DNA of 64,000 nt from Streptomyces marincola (GCF_020410765.1 NZ_CP084541.1:496001-560000), one strand, 5' to 3'. Shown: positions 49,287-58,401, numbered from the stretch's first letter. Translations and numbers: made by a program. The notes: a model not told the origin generated them from the sequence alone.

Positions 49287-52181
49287 CTAATTCTTGTCGG
49301 TGACTCCGGCCGCGTCGAAGGTCGCGACCTCGCGCACCGCGCGGGCGGCGCTCTGCACCACCGGCAGGGCGAGCAGGGCCCCGGTGCCCTCGCCGAGGCG
49401 GAGGTCGAGGTCGACCAGCGGGCGCAGGCCGAGGGCCATCAGGGCCGCCTGGTGGCCCGGCTCGGCGCTGCGGTGCCCGGCGATGCAGACGGACACCGCC
49501 TCGGGCGCGATGGCGCGGGCGGCCAGCGCCGCGGCGCCGGCGGTGACGCCGTCCAGGATCACCGGCACCCGCAGCGAGGCGCCGCCCAGGATGAACCCGG
49601 TGAGCGCGGCGTGTTCGAGGCCGCCGACGGCGGCGAGCACGCCGAGCGGATCGGTGGCCTCCGGCTCGTGGAACGCCAGGGCGCGGCGCACGACGTCGAC
49701 CTTCCTGGCGTGCGTCTCGTCGTCGATGCCGGTGCCCCGGCCGGTGACATCGGCCGGATCCGCGTCGGTGAACGCCGCCACCAGGGCCGCCGAGACCGTC
49801 GTGTTGGCGATGCCCATCTCCCCGGTGAGCAGCGCGCGGTTGCCCGCCGCCACCAGGTCGCGCGCGGTCTCGATGCCGACCTCGACGGCCCGCAGCGCCT
49901 CTTCGCGCGTCATGGCGGGACCCACGGTGATGTCGCCGGTGCCCGCCCTGACCTTGCGCGGCAGCAGGCCGGTGGCGGTGGGCAGTTCGGACCTGACGCC
50001 GACGTCCACGACGCAGACCTCGGCGCCCACCTGGGCGGCGAACGCGTTGCACACGGCTCCCCCGCCCAGGAAGTTGGCCACCATCTGCCCGGTGACCTCC
50101 TGCGGCCAGGGGGTGACGCCCTGCGCGTGGACGCCGTGGTCCCCGGCGAACACGGCCACCGCGGCCGGCTCCGGCACCGGCGGGGGGCAGCTGCGGGAAA
50201 GGCCGCACAGCTGCGCGGCGAGCACTTCGAGCGCGCCGAGCGCGCCGGACGGCTTCGTCATGCGCTTCTGCCGCTCCCACGCCTCGCCGAGGGCCTGCGC
50301 GTCGAGCGGGCGGATCTCGGCGAGGGTCTCGCTGAGCAGGTCGTGCGGCTCGGCGCCGGGCAGCGCGCGCCGGCCGTACACCTCGTCGTGCACGACCCAG
50401 GACAGCGGGCGGCGGCGCGACCAGCCGTTCTGGGCCAGCTCCGGCTCGTCGGGGAACGCGTCGACGTAGCCGACGCAGAGGTAGGCGACGATGTCGAGGT
50501 GCTCGGGCAGGTCGAGGACGCGCGAGAGTTCGCGCTCGTCGAAGAAGCTGACCCAGCCGACGCCGAGGCCCTCGGCACGGGCCGCGAGCCACAGGTTCTC
50601 CACCGCGAGCGCGGAGGAGTAGGGCGCCATCTGCGGCACGCCCATGCGGCCGAGGGTGTGCCGGCCGCCGCGCGTGGGGTCGGCCGTGACCACGATGTTG
50701 ACCGGGGTGTCGAGGATGGCCTCGATCTTCAGTTCCTTGAAGTGCTTGGCCCGGCCCTTGGGCAGCGACTTGGCGTACGCCGCGCGCTGCTTCACGGCGA
50801 CCTCGTGGACGGCCTCCCGGGTCTCGGCGGAGCGGACGACGACGAAGTCCCACGGCTGGGAAAGACCCACGCTCGGCGCGGTGTGCGCGGCTTCGAGGAC
50901 GCGGAGCAGCACGTCGTTGGGGATCGGGTCGAGCCGGAAGCCGTTGCGGATGTCGCGGCGTTCGCGCATCAGGCGGTGCACGGCGGCGCGCTCGGACTCC
51001 GGGTAGCCGGGGGCGGGCGGGCCGGCGGCGCCGGCCGCGGGCCGCGCCTGCTCCTGCGGCTCCTCGGCCTCGGCAGCGGGTTCGGGGGCCGGGCGTGGGC
51101 CCGGCACGGCCGGGGCCTGAGGCGGTGCGGCGGGCGGCTCCTCGGCCGGGGCGGGCGCCTGCGCGACGGCGGGCTCGGCAGCGACGGCAGGCCCCTGCGC
51201 CGCGGCCGGCTGCTCCCCCGGCGCGGCCACCGGCTCCGCCGATGCCTCGGGCTGCTCGCCCGCCTGCCGCACGGGGACTTCGGGGACCGGCGGCGGGACG
51301 GGCCCGGCGGGCGGCTCAGCGGCGGCGGGCGGCTCCTCGGCCGGGGCGGGCGGCTCCTCGGCCGGGGCGGGCGCCTGCGCGACGACGGGCTCGGCAGCGA
51401 CGGCAGGCTCCTCCGCCGCGGCCGGCTGCTCCGCCGGAACGGCCACCGGCTCCGCCGATGCCTCGGGCTGCTCGGCGGCGGCCGGCTCCGCCGGAACGGC
51501 GGGAGCGGCGCCGGGCTCCCCGCCGCCCTGGCCCGCCGGGTCCGCCGGTCCCGGCACGGCGGCCGGCTCCGGCTCCCCCGCGGCGGGGACGCCGGCCGGC
51601 GGCGCCGCGGACGCGTCGGGTACGGCGGCGGGCGCCGGGACCGGCTCCCAGGCGCCGGGCGGTTCGGGCAGGGGCGCGGGCGCCGGAGGAACGGGCGCCG
51701 CGGCCACGGGTCCTGGCGCCTCGGCCGCGGGCTCGGGCACCAGGTCCTGGCCGGGCCCGGCCTGCCGCGGCACGGCGGGCGACGGCGGACCGGCCGGGGC
51801 GGCCGGGGCGGCCGGGGCGGCCGGCGGCGGCACGGTCTCGGCCGCGGGCACGTCGAGGTACTCGGGCTCGGTGGGGTGCGGGCCGCGGGGCGCCGGGGGC
51901 GCGGGCCTGTGGGTGACCGCGGGAGCGGGCTCCGGCTGCGGCGCGGCGGCGGGCGCCGGGGCCGAGGGCCTCGGCGCCGCGGTGGCGGCCTCGCCCCAGG
52001 CGACGTTCGCTCCCGGCATCAGCAGTTCTTCCTCGTCGAGGTCGCCGTCCCCCGCGTCGTCAGGCGCGGCGGGGAACGGGTAGGCCGCGGGAACCGGCCC
52101 GCCCGGCTGCGCGAGCTGGTCCGGCCCCACTCCCGCGTGCTCCGGCTGTCCCTCTTCCGGGACCCGGCCGGCGTCCGTCAT
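49287..52181 (-). CDS. cobT: BluB-CobT fusion with repetitive Pro/Ala-rich N-terminus
   Basis: 964 residues in three parts. Residues 1-390: low-complexity Pro/Ala/Glu sequence with imperfect repeats (AEEPPA, EQPEASAEPVA, AVAQAPAPAEEPP). About 395-620: a flavin destructase like BluB, making 5,6-dimethylbenzimidazole, with RERRDIRNGFRLDPIPNDVL and APSVGLSQPWDFVVV. About 625-964: nicotinate-nucleotide-dimethylbenzimidazole phosphoribosyltransferase with VFAGDHGVHAQGVTPWPQEV, LTGEMGIANTTVSAAL and the catalytic LGEGTGALLAL. The lower-ligand base and its activation are thus on one chain. ATG at 52181 with GAGGTG ahead. Fusions of this kind are known in streptomycetes; the tail length is notable. 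Confidence 0.93.
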   Translation of the reverse strand: MTDAGRVPEEGQPEHAGVGPDQLAQPGGPVPAAYPFPAAPDDAGDGDLDEEELLMPGANVAWGEAATAAPRPSAPAPAAAPQPEPAPAVTHRPAPPAPRGPHPTEPEYLDVPAAETVPPPAAPAAPAAPAGPPSPAVPRQAGPGQDLVPEPAAEAPGPVAAAPVPPAPAPLPEPPGAWEPVPAPAAVPDASAAPPAGVPAAGEPEPAAVPGPADPAGQGGGEPGAAPAVPAEPAAAEQPEASAEPVAVPAEQPAAAEEPAVAAEPVVAQAPAPAEEPPAPAEEPPAAAEPPAGPVPPPVPEVPVRQAGEQPEASAEPVAAPGEQPAAAQGPAVAAEPAVAQAPAPAEEPPAAPPQAPAVPGPRPAPEPAAEAEEPQEQARPAAGAAGPPAPGYPESERAAVHRLMRERRDIRNGFRLDPIPNDVLLRVLEAAHTAPSVGLSQPWDFVVVRSAETREAVHEVAVKQRAAYAKSLPKGRAKHFKELKIEAILDTPVNIVVTADPTRGGRHTLGRMGVPQMAPYSSALAVENLWLAARAEGLGVGWVSFFDERELSRVLDLPEHLDIVAYLCVGYVDAFPDEPELAQNGWSRRRPLSWVVHDEVYGRRALPGAEPHDLLSETLAEIRPLDAQALGEAWERQKRMTKPSGALGALEVLAAQLCGLSRSCPPPVPEPAAVAVFAGDHGVHAQGVTPWPQEVTGQMVANFLGGGAVCNAFAAQVGAEVCVVDVGVRSELPTATGLLPRKVRAGTGDITVGPAMTREEALRAVEVGIETARDLVAAGNRALLTGEMGIANTTVSAALVAAFTDADPADVTGRGTGIDDETHARKVDVVRRALAFHEPEATDPLGVLAAVGGLEHAALTGFILGGASLRVPVILDGVTAGAAALAARAIAPEAVSVCIAGHRSAEPGHQAALMALGLRPLVDLDLRLGEGTGALLALPVVQSAARAVREVATFDAAGVTDKN
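51132..51474 (-). repeat. Imperfect 127-bp duplication in the cobT N-terminal region
   Basis: Segments at about 51132-51258 and 51348-51474 match over most of their length, coding for two copies of a EQPEASAEPVA...AVAQAPAPAEEPP-type unit. Shorter GGCTCCTCGGCC repeats surround them. Confidence 0.7.
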
Positions 52182-52338
52182 GCGTGCACCTCGCCCATCG
52201 CACAAGCTCCTTCCGACCCCGGACATTGACGGACGAAACATCAAGTCCGGCCGACGGCACAACGGTCAGTCAGCCTACCCGGGATACGGCGGCTCCCCGC
52301 TCACGGGTGCACGAGTGATCCCGAGAGGTCCGGCTTCG

Positions 52339-53586
52339 TCACCTGGGGGCGGGCAGACGGCGCGCGACGAGGAGGAAGACCACCACGCGCCCGCGTTCCG
52401 ACCAGTCCGCGGTGGAGAGTTCGACGGACTGCACCAGGGTGCACTCGACGTCGTAGCCGGCCGCGATCAGCACGCGCCCCGCCGCCTCCGCCTGATCCCG
52501 GGTCATGGCGTGCGTCACGATGCGCTGGGCCCTGCGGTCGGCGCACGCGGCCAGGGTCCGCGCGCCGCCGCCGCCGACGCGGATCACGTCGGGCTCCGGC
52601 AGGTCTTCGAGGGCCTGCGGCGCGACCCCGTGCACGACGTGGACCTGGACGCCGAGGCGGCGGGCGGCGGCCTCCGTCGCGGCGCACGCCTGCGCGTCGC
52701 GGTCCACGGCGATCACCGCGGAGCCGAGCCGGGCGGCCTCGATGGCGGCCAGGCCGTTGCCCGAACCGACGTCCCAGGTCAGGTCGCCCATGACCGGCCC
52801 GAGCGCGGCGAGTTGCAGCGCGCGCAGGCGCCGGCTGCCGCCGGGGCCGCCGGCCTCGGGCACCGGATCGGCCCCGGGCGCGTAGGGGTGGTACTCGGTG
52901 GCGGCCAGGCCGAAGCCGCGCGGCTGCTCCGAGCCGCCCGGGTCGAGCCCGGCCAGCCAGCTGCTGCCGCCCGGCCCGCGGCTGCCGCCGCCGATCACGA
53001 TGACCAGGTTGGGGTCGGTCCAGCGGTGCTGCGTGACGGTGTCGGAGGTCAGCACGGAGACGCGTTCCCTGTCGGTGCCCAGGGACTCGCACACGACGAA
53101 CGTCCGGTGCACCGGGCCGAGGAGCAGCGCGATCTCGGTGGGTCCGGCGCCGGGCGAGGTGAGCACGGCGACCTTGGGGTGGGCGCGGCAGACGTTGACG
53201 GCGCGGCGCAGGGTCCTGCGGTTGGCGACGACGATCCGCGCGTCGTCCCAGGGCATGCCGGCGCGGGCGAACCCGGCCGACACCGCGGACACGGCGGGGA
53301 CGACCTCGACTTCGAGGCCGTGCTCCGGATCGCGCAGCGTGCGGACGACGCCGAAGAAGCCGGGGTCGCCGTCGGCGAGGACGACGGCGGTGCCGCGGTG
53401 GGCCGCGATGCGGCGGGCGGCGAGCGACAGGCTGCCGAGCTGGACGCGTTCGGCGTGGGCGGGGACTTCGGGGAGATCCAGGTGCCGCGGCGCGCCTGCC
53501 ACCAGGGTCGCCGCCTGGAGGGCCGTTCGGGCGGGCGGGTCGAGCGGCGAGCCGTCCCATCCGATCACGGTGACGCGGTCGGCCAT
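52339..53586 (-). CDS. cobL: Precorrin-6Y C5,15-methyltransferase (CbiE-CbiT fusion)
   Basis: 415 residues. The N-terminal half (CbiE-like) shows VTVIGWDGSPLDPPAR, VVLADGDPGFFGVVRTL and VVPAVSAVSAGFARAG; the C-terminal half (CbiT-like) has the SAM-binding motif LTWDVGSGNGLAAIEAARLG. Together they methylate C5 and C15 and decarboxylate the acetate side chain during cobalamin synthesis. It lies 157 bp upstream of bluB-cobT on the same strand; no cobalamin riboswitch is visible in that gap. Confidence 0.93.
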   Translation of the reverse strand: MADRVTVIGWDGSPLDPPARTALQAATLVAGAPRHLDLPEVPAHAERVQLGSLSLAARRIAAHRGTAVVLADGDPGFFGVVRTLRDPEHGLEVEVVPAVSAVSAGFARAGMPWDDARIVVANRRTLRRAVNVCRAHPKVAVLTSPGAGPTEIALLLGPVHRTFVVCESLGTDRERVSVLTSDTVTQHRWTDPNLVIVIGGGSRGPGGSSWLAGLDPGGSEQPRGFGLAATEYHPYAPGADPVPEAGGPGGSRRLRALQLAALGPVMGDLTWDVGSGNGLAAIEAARLGSAVIAVDRDAQACAATEAAARRLGVQVHVVHGVAPQALEDLPEPDVIRVGGGGARTLAACADRRAQRIVTHAMTRDQAEAAGRVLIAAGYDVECTLVQSVELSTADWSERGRVVVFLLVARRLPAPR

Positions 53587-53632
53587 GGTCGGGGCGCTCC
53601 TGGGCTGCTCGCCGGTCGGGGACGGCGCAAGC

Positions 53633-54244
53633 CTACCGTGCGCGGTGGCCGGTCTCCGGCGCGTCCTCCAGGTCCTCGGGCAGCAGGCCCCAGACGATGA
53701 GGTCGGTGCGGATGTCCGCCCAGCCGCCGTCCTCGGTCCTGGAGCGGACTATCAGCGCGTTGCGCAGGATGCCCTCGCTGATGCAGCCGATCTTCTGTGC
53801 GACCTGCTGGGAGGCCGTGTTGCCCGCCGCGGTGCGCAGTTCGAGCCGTTCGAACTTCTGGTCGCGGAAGAGCCACTGCGCGAGGGCGAGCACCGCCTCG
53901 GCCGCGTAGCCCTCGCCCCTGGCCCAGGGGGCGACGACGTAGCCCACCTCGGTGCTCAGGGAACGCCAGTTGGTGGCCTTGAGGTGCATGGTGCCCACCA
54001 GCCGGTGGGTCAGGTGCTCGGTCATGGCCAGGACCAGGCCCCGGCCCGAGGTGCGCTCGCGCGGGGCCTGGCGCTGGACCCACTCCCTGGCGTCGACCAC
54101 GGTGTACGGAACGGGAACGGAGGTCCAGGCGGTGGTGAGTTCGTCGTTCATCATGGCGATCAGCTCGGGCACGTCCGCTTCCTCGAACGGGCGCAGCACG
54201 AGCCGCTCCGTGCTGATCGTGATGTCGGGAAAGGTGGGTGTCAT
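53633..54244 (-). CDS. GNAT-family N-acetyltransferase (RimJ/RimL-like)
   Basis: 203 residues. RimJ/L-type start STERLVLRPFEEADVPELIA, acetyl-CoA site VGYVVAPWARGEGYAAEAVLAL and LELRTAAGNTASQQVAQKIG with EGILRNALIV are typical. ATG at 54244 with AGGGAG ahead. 46 bp upstream of cobL. The natural substrate is unknown. Confidence 0.88.
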   Translation of the reverse strand: MTPTFPDITISTERLVLRPFEEADVPELIAMMNDELTTAWTSVPVPYTVVDAREWVQRQAPRERTSGRGLVLAMTEHLTHRLVGTMHLKATNWRSLSTEVGYVVAPWARGEGYAAEAVLALAQWLFRDQKFERLELRTAAGNTASQQVAQKIGCISEGILRNALIVRSRTEDGGWADIRTDLIVWGLLPEDLEDAPETGHRAR

Positions 54245-54354
54245 GCGCCGCTCCCTGGCTGAAGTCCGGGATGCCAGCATGCAATACGGCGGGGCTGGAC
54301 ACGGCGCCGGGCCCCGGCTGGTTCGCCGGGGCCCGGGCCGGGTGGCGGTGCGGG

Positions 54355-55245
54355 TCAGGAGGCGGGGGCGCCGAACGCGGGCACCACGGACCCGGCGTAG
54401 GTCTCCTCGATGAACTGCTCGACCTCGTCGGAGTTCAGGAGTTCCGCGAGGGTGCGCACGCGGGGGTCGTCCTCGTTGCCCGCCTTGACGGCGAGGAAGT
54501 TGGCGTACGGGTTGCCCTCGGCCGCCTCCAGGAGCAGGGCGTCGTCGGCGGGGGCCAGGTCGGCCTCGATCGCGTAGTTGCCGTTGATGACGGCGGCGTC
54601 GAAGTCCTCAAGCGCGCGGGGCAGTGTGGCGGCCTCAAGTTCCTGGAACGACAGCCCGCCGTCGTCGGTGATGTCGGCGACGGTGGCCTCGGCGCCGGCG
54701 TCCTCGGCCAGTTCGATGACGCCGTTGTCGGCCAGCAGGTGCAGGGCCCGGCCGGCGTTGGTCGCGTCGTTGGGGATCGCGACCGTGTCGCCCTCGGCCA
54801 GGTCGTCGGCGCTCTGGAGGGAGTTGGAGTAGAGGCCGAGCGGCTCCAGGTGCACGTTGACGACCGGGACGATGTCGGTGCCCTGGTTCTCGTTGAAGTC
54901 GTCCAGGTAGGGCCGGTGCTGGAAGTAGTTGGCGTCGATCTCGCCGCTGTCGACGGCGGTGTTGGGCAGGACGTAGTCGGCGAACTCGCGGACTTCGAGT
55001 TCCAGGCCCGCCTCCTCGGCGAGGTTGTCCCGGACGAAGGTGAGGATGGCCGCGTGCGGGGTGGGGCTGGCGGCGACGCTCAGCGGACCCGACGGGGTCT
55101 GTTCGGTGCCGCCGTCGCCCGAGCCGCCGTCGCCGCCGGTGTCCGGGTCGGAGTCGGTGCCGCAGGCGGCGAGGCCGAGGGTGAGGGCGGCGGTGGCCGC
55201 CAGGAGGGCGCCCGTTCTGAACGGGGAGCGTGATGCGGTACGCAC
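54355..55245 (-). CDS. metQ: Methionine ABC transporter substrate-binding lipoprotein
   Basis: 296 residues. Lipoprotein signal ending in LGLAAC with the lipidated Cys28, then a Gly/Asp linker and a NlpA/MetQ domain (VAASPTPHAAILTFVRDNLA, ANYFQHRPYLDDFNENQG, VVPVVNVHLEPLGLYS). It captures methionine outside the membrane for MetNI. Last gene of metN-metI-metQ, 76 bp after metI. Confidence 0.93.
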   Translation of the reverse strand: MRTASRSPFRTGALLAATAALTLGLAACGTDSDPDTGGDGGSGDGGTEQTPSGPLSVAASPTPHAAILTFVRDNLAEEAGLELEVREFADYVLPNTAVDSGEIDANYFQHRPYLDDFNENQGTDIVPVVNVHLEPLGLYSNSLQSADDLAEGDTVAIPNDATNAGRALHLLADNGVIELAEDAGAEATVADITDDGGLSFQELEAATLPRALEDFDAAVINGNYAIEADLAPADDALLLEAAEGNPYANFLAVKAGNEDDPRVRTLAELLNSDEVEQFIEETYAGSVVPAFGAPAS

Positions 55246-55321
55246 GAAAAGTGCCTTTCGTTGTGCTGTGCGGGTGGGTCCCGGTGGCCTGGGGCCGCCC
55301 GAGAGGTCGTGGGGCCGCCGG

Positions 55322-55993
55322 TCAGCCGGCGGCTCGTTCGCGGCGGCGGATCAGCCGGACGGCGAGGTCGCCGAGGAGCTGGACCGCCGTCACGATGACG
55401 ATGAGGACGAGGACGGTGGCGAGCATGAAGCCGTCCTCGAAGCGCTGGTAGCCGTAGGTGAGGGCGAGGGTGCCGAGCCCGCCGCCGCCGACCGCGCCCG
55501 CCATGGCGGAGTAGCCGATGAGGGCGATCACGGTGGTGGTGAGCCCGGCGACGAGGGACGGCAGGGCCTGGGGCAGCAGCACCTTCAGCACGACGGTCCA
55601 CGTGCCGCCGCCCATCGCCCAGGCGGCTTCGGTCAGGCCGTGGTCGACCTCGCGGACCGCGGTCTCCACGAGCCTGGCGAAGAAGGGGATGGCCCCGATG
55701 GCCAGCGGGACGACGGCGGCCGTGGGGCCGACCGCCGTGCCGATGACGAAGCGGGTGAACGGGATCAGCGCCACCATCATGACGATGAACGGCAGGGACC
55801 GGCCGATGTTGACGATCACGCCGAGCACCTTGTTGACCACGACGTTGGCCAAGGGCCCGCCGCGGTCGGTCAGGACCAGCAGCACGCCGATGGGCAGGCC
55901 GCCGAGCAGCGCGTAGAACGTCGACCAGCCGACCATGTACAGCGTGTCGATGGTGCCCTGCTCCAGCAGGGGCCGCATCTCCTCCCAGGTCAT
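55322..55993 (-). CDS. metI: Methionine ABC transporter permease
   Basis: 223 residues, about five membrane helices. The permease EAA loop is VDHGLTEAAWAMGGGTW; SLPFIVMMVALIPFTRFVIG is typical of MetI. ATG overlaps the metN stop by 4 bp. Confidence 0.94.
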   Translation of the reverse strand: MTWEEMRPLLEQGTIDTLYMVGWSTFYALLGGLPIGVLLVLTDRGGPLANVVVNKVLGVIVNIGRSLPFIVMMVALIPFTRFVIGTAVGPTAAVVPLAIGAIPFFARLVETAVREVDHGLTEAAWAMGGGTWTVVLKVLLPQALPSLVAGLTTTVIALIGYSAMAGAVGGGGLGTLALTYGYQRFEDGFMLATVLVLIVIVTAVQLLGDLAVRLIRRRERAAG

Positions 55994-57081
55994 CGGGCGC
56001 TCTCCTCCGTGCGTTCCTGCCGCCGCTTCTCCAGCCGCGGGCCGTCGGCCGAGGCGCCGGCCGCCTCGCCGGGCGGTGCGGGGTCCGCGAGTTCGACGGT
56101 GAGGCCCTGGGCGCGCAGGAAGTCGAGCGGCGCGCCGTTGTCCGCGGGCCGTCCCGGCAGCTCGATGCGCATCCTGCCGACCTGGCGGCCCCCCACGGTG
56201 TCCATGGCGGCGCCGAGGATGGAGACGTCGAGGTCGTGGGCGCGCGTGAGCTGAGAGATGACGGGCCGGTCCGCGCTCTCGCCGTGGAAGGTGATGTCGA
56301 CGACTGTGCGGTCCTCGCCCGAGGCCGTGCCGCCCACGGGGAACAGCTCGTGGGCCAGCCGCGAGCCCGGGGTGGCGAGGAGGTCGGAGACCACACCGGA
56401 CTCCACGATGCGCCCCTTCTCCATCAGGGCGGCCGAGTCGCACACGGACTTGACCACGTCCATCTCGTGGGTGATCAGCAGGATCGTCAGGCCGAGCTGC
56501 CGGTTGAGGTCGCGCAGCAGGCTCAGCACCGAGCGGGTGGTCTCCGGGTCGAGGGCCGAGGTGGCCTCGTCGGAGAGCAGGACCTTGGGGTCGCCGGCCA
56601 GTGCGCGGGCGATGCCGACGCGCTGCTTCTGCCCGCCGGAGAGGCGGGAGGGGTAGCTGCGGGCGTGGTCGGAGAGGCCGACCAGGTCGAGCAGGTCGAG
56701 GGCCTTGCGGGCGCGCTCCCTGCGGCCGAGGCCGAGGATTTCGAGCGGCAGTTCCACGTTGCCCTGCACGGTGCGGGAGGACAGCAGGTTGAAGTGCTGG
56801 AAGATCATGCCGATGCCGCCGCGGGCCTGGCGCAGCGGGCGGGGGGCGCGGTTGCCGCGCCCGCCGAGCGCCGTGAGGTCCTGCCCGTCGACCGTGACGG
56901 TTCCCGAGGTGGGCCGCTCCAGCAGGTTGACGCAGCGGATCAGGGTGGATTTCCCCGCTCCGCTGCGGCCGATGACGCCGTAGACCTCGCCCGGCCTGAC
57001 GTGGAGGTCCACGTGGTCGAGCGCGGTGACCTCACGGCCGCGCGAGCGGTAGACCTTGGTCAGGTCCCTGGTGGTGATCAC
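55990..57081 (-). CDS. metN: Methionine ABC transporter ATP-binding protein
   Basis: 363 residues. Walker A GRSGAGKST (38-46), signature LSGGQKQRVGIARAL, Walker B VLLSDEATSALD and ITHEMDVV switch. A C-terminal NIL domain (about 270-335, VVDITFHGESADRPVISQL) is the methionine-sensing regulatory domain of MetN, which supports methionine rather than another substrate. First gene of the operon. Confidence 0.94.
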   Translation of the reverse strand: MITTRDLTKVYRSRGREVTALDHVDLHVRPGEVYGVIGRSGAGKSTLIRCVNLLERPTSGTVTVDGQDLTALGGRGNRAPRPLRQARGGIGMIFQHFNLLSSRTVQGNVELPLEILGLGRRERARKALDLLDLVGLSDHARSYPSRLSGGQKQRVGIARALAGDPKVLLSDEATSALDPETTRSVLSLLRDLNRQLGLTILLITHEMDVVKSVCDSAALMEKGRIVESGVVSDLLATPGSRLAHELFPVGGTASGEDRTVVDITFHGESADRPVISQLTRAHDLDVSILGAAMDTVGGRQVGRMRIELPGRPADNGAPLDFLRAQGLTVELADPAPPGEAAGASADGPRLEKRRQERTEESAR

Positions 57082-57517
57082 TGGTTATCCGTCACTGTCG
57101 GGTGCCCGGGGCGCGGGAACGGCGCCGCCGCGGCACGGCACGGGGCAGGTGCAGGCGGAGCACGAGCGGGGAGCAGGACCCGGCAGCGGGGCGCGGTCCG
57201 CCGTGGACCGGCCTGCCGGCGTCGCTTCGGGGCGCGAGGCTGCTCGGGCGATGGCCCTCAGATGTCACACATTCGACAGCGACAGCGAGCACCGGGCATA
57301 CGGAGTGCCTCGGTCGTCTGCGGACGGCTGCTCGTCGCGGTCATGCGGACCAGTAAAACAGATGTTCCCTACGCGGAACGAGGTGGTCAGGACGGGTGTG
57401 GCCAACACCACGCGGCTCCCGGCCGCGGTGCCCGCCGGCGGGCGGACCGGCGCGGGCCGGCGGCGCGGTCAGGGGGGCCTTGGCGGGCGGGGGCGCGCGC
57501 CCCGTTAGAGTCCTCGC
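57082..57517. other. Divergent intergenic region upstream of metN
   Basis: 436 bp. A GGTCC/GGACC stem is seen near 57199-57216, and TGTGTGACATCTGAG (minus strand, 57257-57271) looks like part of an operator for a GntR-type regulator. No SAM-riboswitch core (SAM-I, SAM-II or SAM-IV) could be recognised. No gene supported. Confidence 0.4.
57506..57511 (+). promoter_or_regulatory. TAGAGT -10 element, possible leaderless start
   Basis: TAGAGT ends 6 bases before the ATG at 57518. A TANNNT at this distance is the usual arrangement of leaderless actinobacterial transcripts, and the gene lacks a ribosome-binding site. Confidence 0.5.
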
Positions 57518-57892
57518 ATGTTCTCGCCACTGACGGTGGCGGTCGCCGTGACCGCGTTGCTCCTCGCCGCCTGGTGCGGGTACGCGTCCCTGCGCGACCA
57601 GCCGGTCAAGGACTGGCACTACCTCGGCATGGCCGTCGTGCTGCTGCTCACGCTCGTGCAGCTGGCCGTCGGCCTGGTGCGGCTCGCGGGTGGCGAGCGG
57701 CCCGCCGAGGGCGGCACCGCCACGTTCGTGTCCTATCTCTTCTCCGTGTCCCTGTGCCTGCCGGTGGTGGGCGTCGTCGCGCTGGGGGAACGCTCCCGGT
57801 GGGGTTCCGCGACGGTGGCCGCGGGTGCGCTGGTGCTCGCGGCCCTGCAACTGCGGCTCGCCGACGTCTGGGCGGGAGGCACCGGTGCCTGA
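57518..57892 (+). CDS. Small multi-pass membrane protein
   Basis: 124 residues with four hydrophobic segments (LTVAVAVTALLLAAWCGYA, LGMAVVLLLTLVQLAVGLV, YLFSVSLCLPVVGVVAL and TVAAGALVLAALQLRLA). No family motif recognised. Overlaps the next gene by 8 bp, so the two are probably made together. Probably leaderless. Confidence 0.82.
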   Translation: MFSPLTVAVAVTALLLAAWCGYASLRDQPVKDWHYLGMAVVLLLTLVQLAVGLVRLAGGERPAEGGTATFVSYLFSVSLCLPVVGVVALGERSRWGSATVAAGALVLAALQLRLADVWAGGTGA

Positions 57893-58379
57893 GCGGGTCG
57901 CGGGCGGCGCCGGGGAGAACGCCGCGGAGGCCGGGGAGCGCGGCGCGGGGACGGGGGCCGGCCGGGGCCGGCGGGGCCTGAGCAGCGGCCCGGGCCGGCT
58001 GCTCGTCACGCTGTACGGGATCTTCACCGTGGGTGCGACGTCACGCTCGGTGTACCAGCTGTCGACCCGTTTCGACGAGGCGCCGCTGGCCTATCTGCTG
58101 TCCGCGCTGGCCGCGCTGGTCTACGCGTTCATCACCGTGTCCCTGGTCCGCGGCGGGGAGCGCGCGCGGCGCGGGGCGCTGGCGGCCTGCGTCGCGGAAC
58201 TCGCCGGGGTGCTGACCGTGGGGGCCTGGTCCGTCGCGGACCCGGCGGCGTTCCCCGACGCGACGGTCTGGTCGGACTTCGGGCAGGGGTACCTCTACCT
58301 GCCCGTGGTGCTGCCGGTCGCCGGGCTGCTGTGGCTGCGCCGGGCCCCCCGCGCGGAGGGCCCGGACGCGCCGTCGTGA
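57885..58379 (+). CDS. Membrane protein, partner of the preceding gene
   Basis: 164 residues. A Gly/Ala-rich cytoplasmic start, then four hydrophobic segments (LLVTLYGIFTVGATSRSVYQ, APLAYLLSALAALVYAFITV, AACVAELAGVLTVGAWSV and YLYLPVVLPVAGLLWL). The GTG at 57885 overlaps the stop of the previous gene and has GGGAGG seven bases ahead. The pair is conserved next to metN in streptomycetes as far as memory goes; function unknown. Confidence 0.82.
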   Translation: MPERVAGGAGENAAEAGERGAGTGAGRGRRGLSSGPGRLLVTLYGIFTVGATSRSVYQLSTRFDEAPLAYLLSALAALVYAFITVSLVRGGERARRGALAACVAELAGVLTVGAWSVADPAAFPDATVWSDFGQGYLYLPVVLPVAGLLWLRRAPRAEGPDAPS

Positions 58380-58401
58380 CCGCGTGCGCGGCGAGGGCGG
58401 G

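Noticed and set aside
47194..50853. 1219-codon minus-strand frame spanning trmH, cobA and part of cobT
   Set aside because: The frame is real only in its last 273 codons (trmH); the rest is out of frame with cobA and bluB-cobT, which have clear motifs.
49452..52229. 925-codon open frame opposite bluB-cobT
   Set aside because: Composition artefact of the Pro/Ala-rich repeats and high GC; the minus strand carries the known enzyme motifs.
52182..52338. Cobalamin riboswitch before bluB-cobT
   Set aside because: The gap is only 157 bp and no B12-box or multi-stem core is recognisable.
57082..57517. SAM riboswitch upstream of metNIQ
   Set aside because: No SAM-I, SAM-II or SAM-IV core sequence could be matched on the metN strand.
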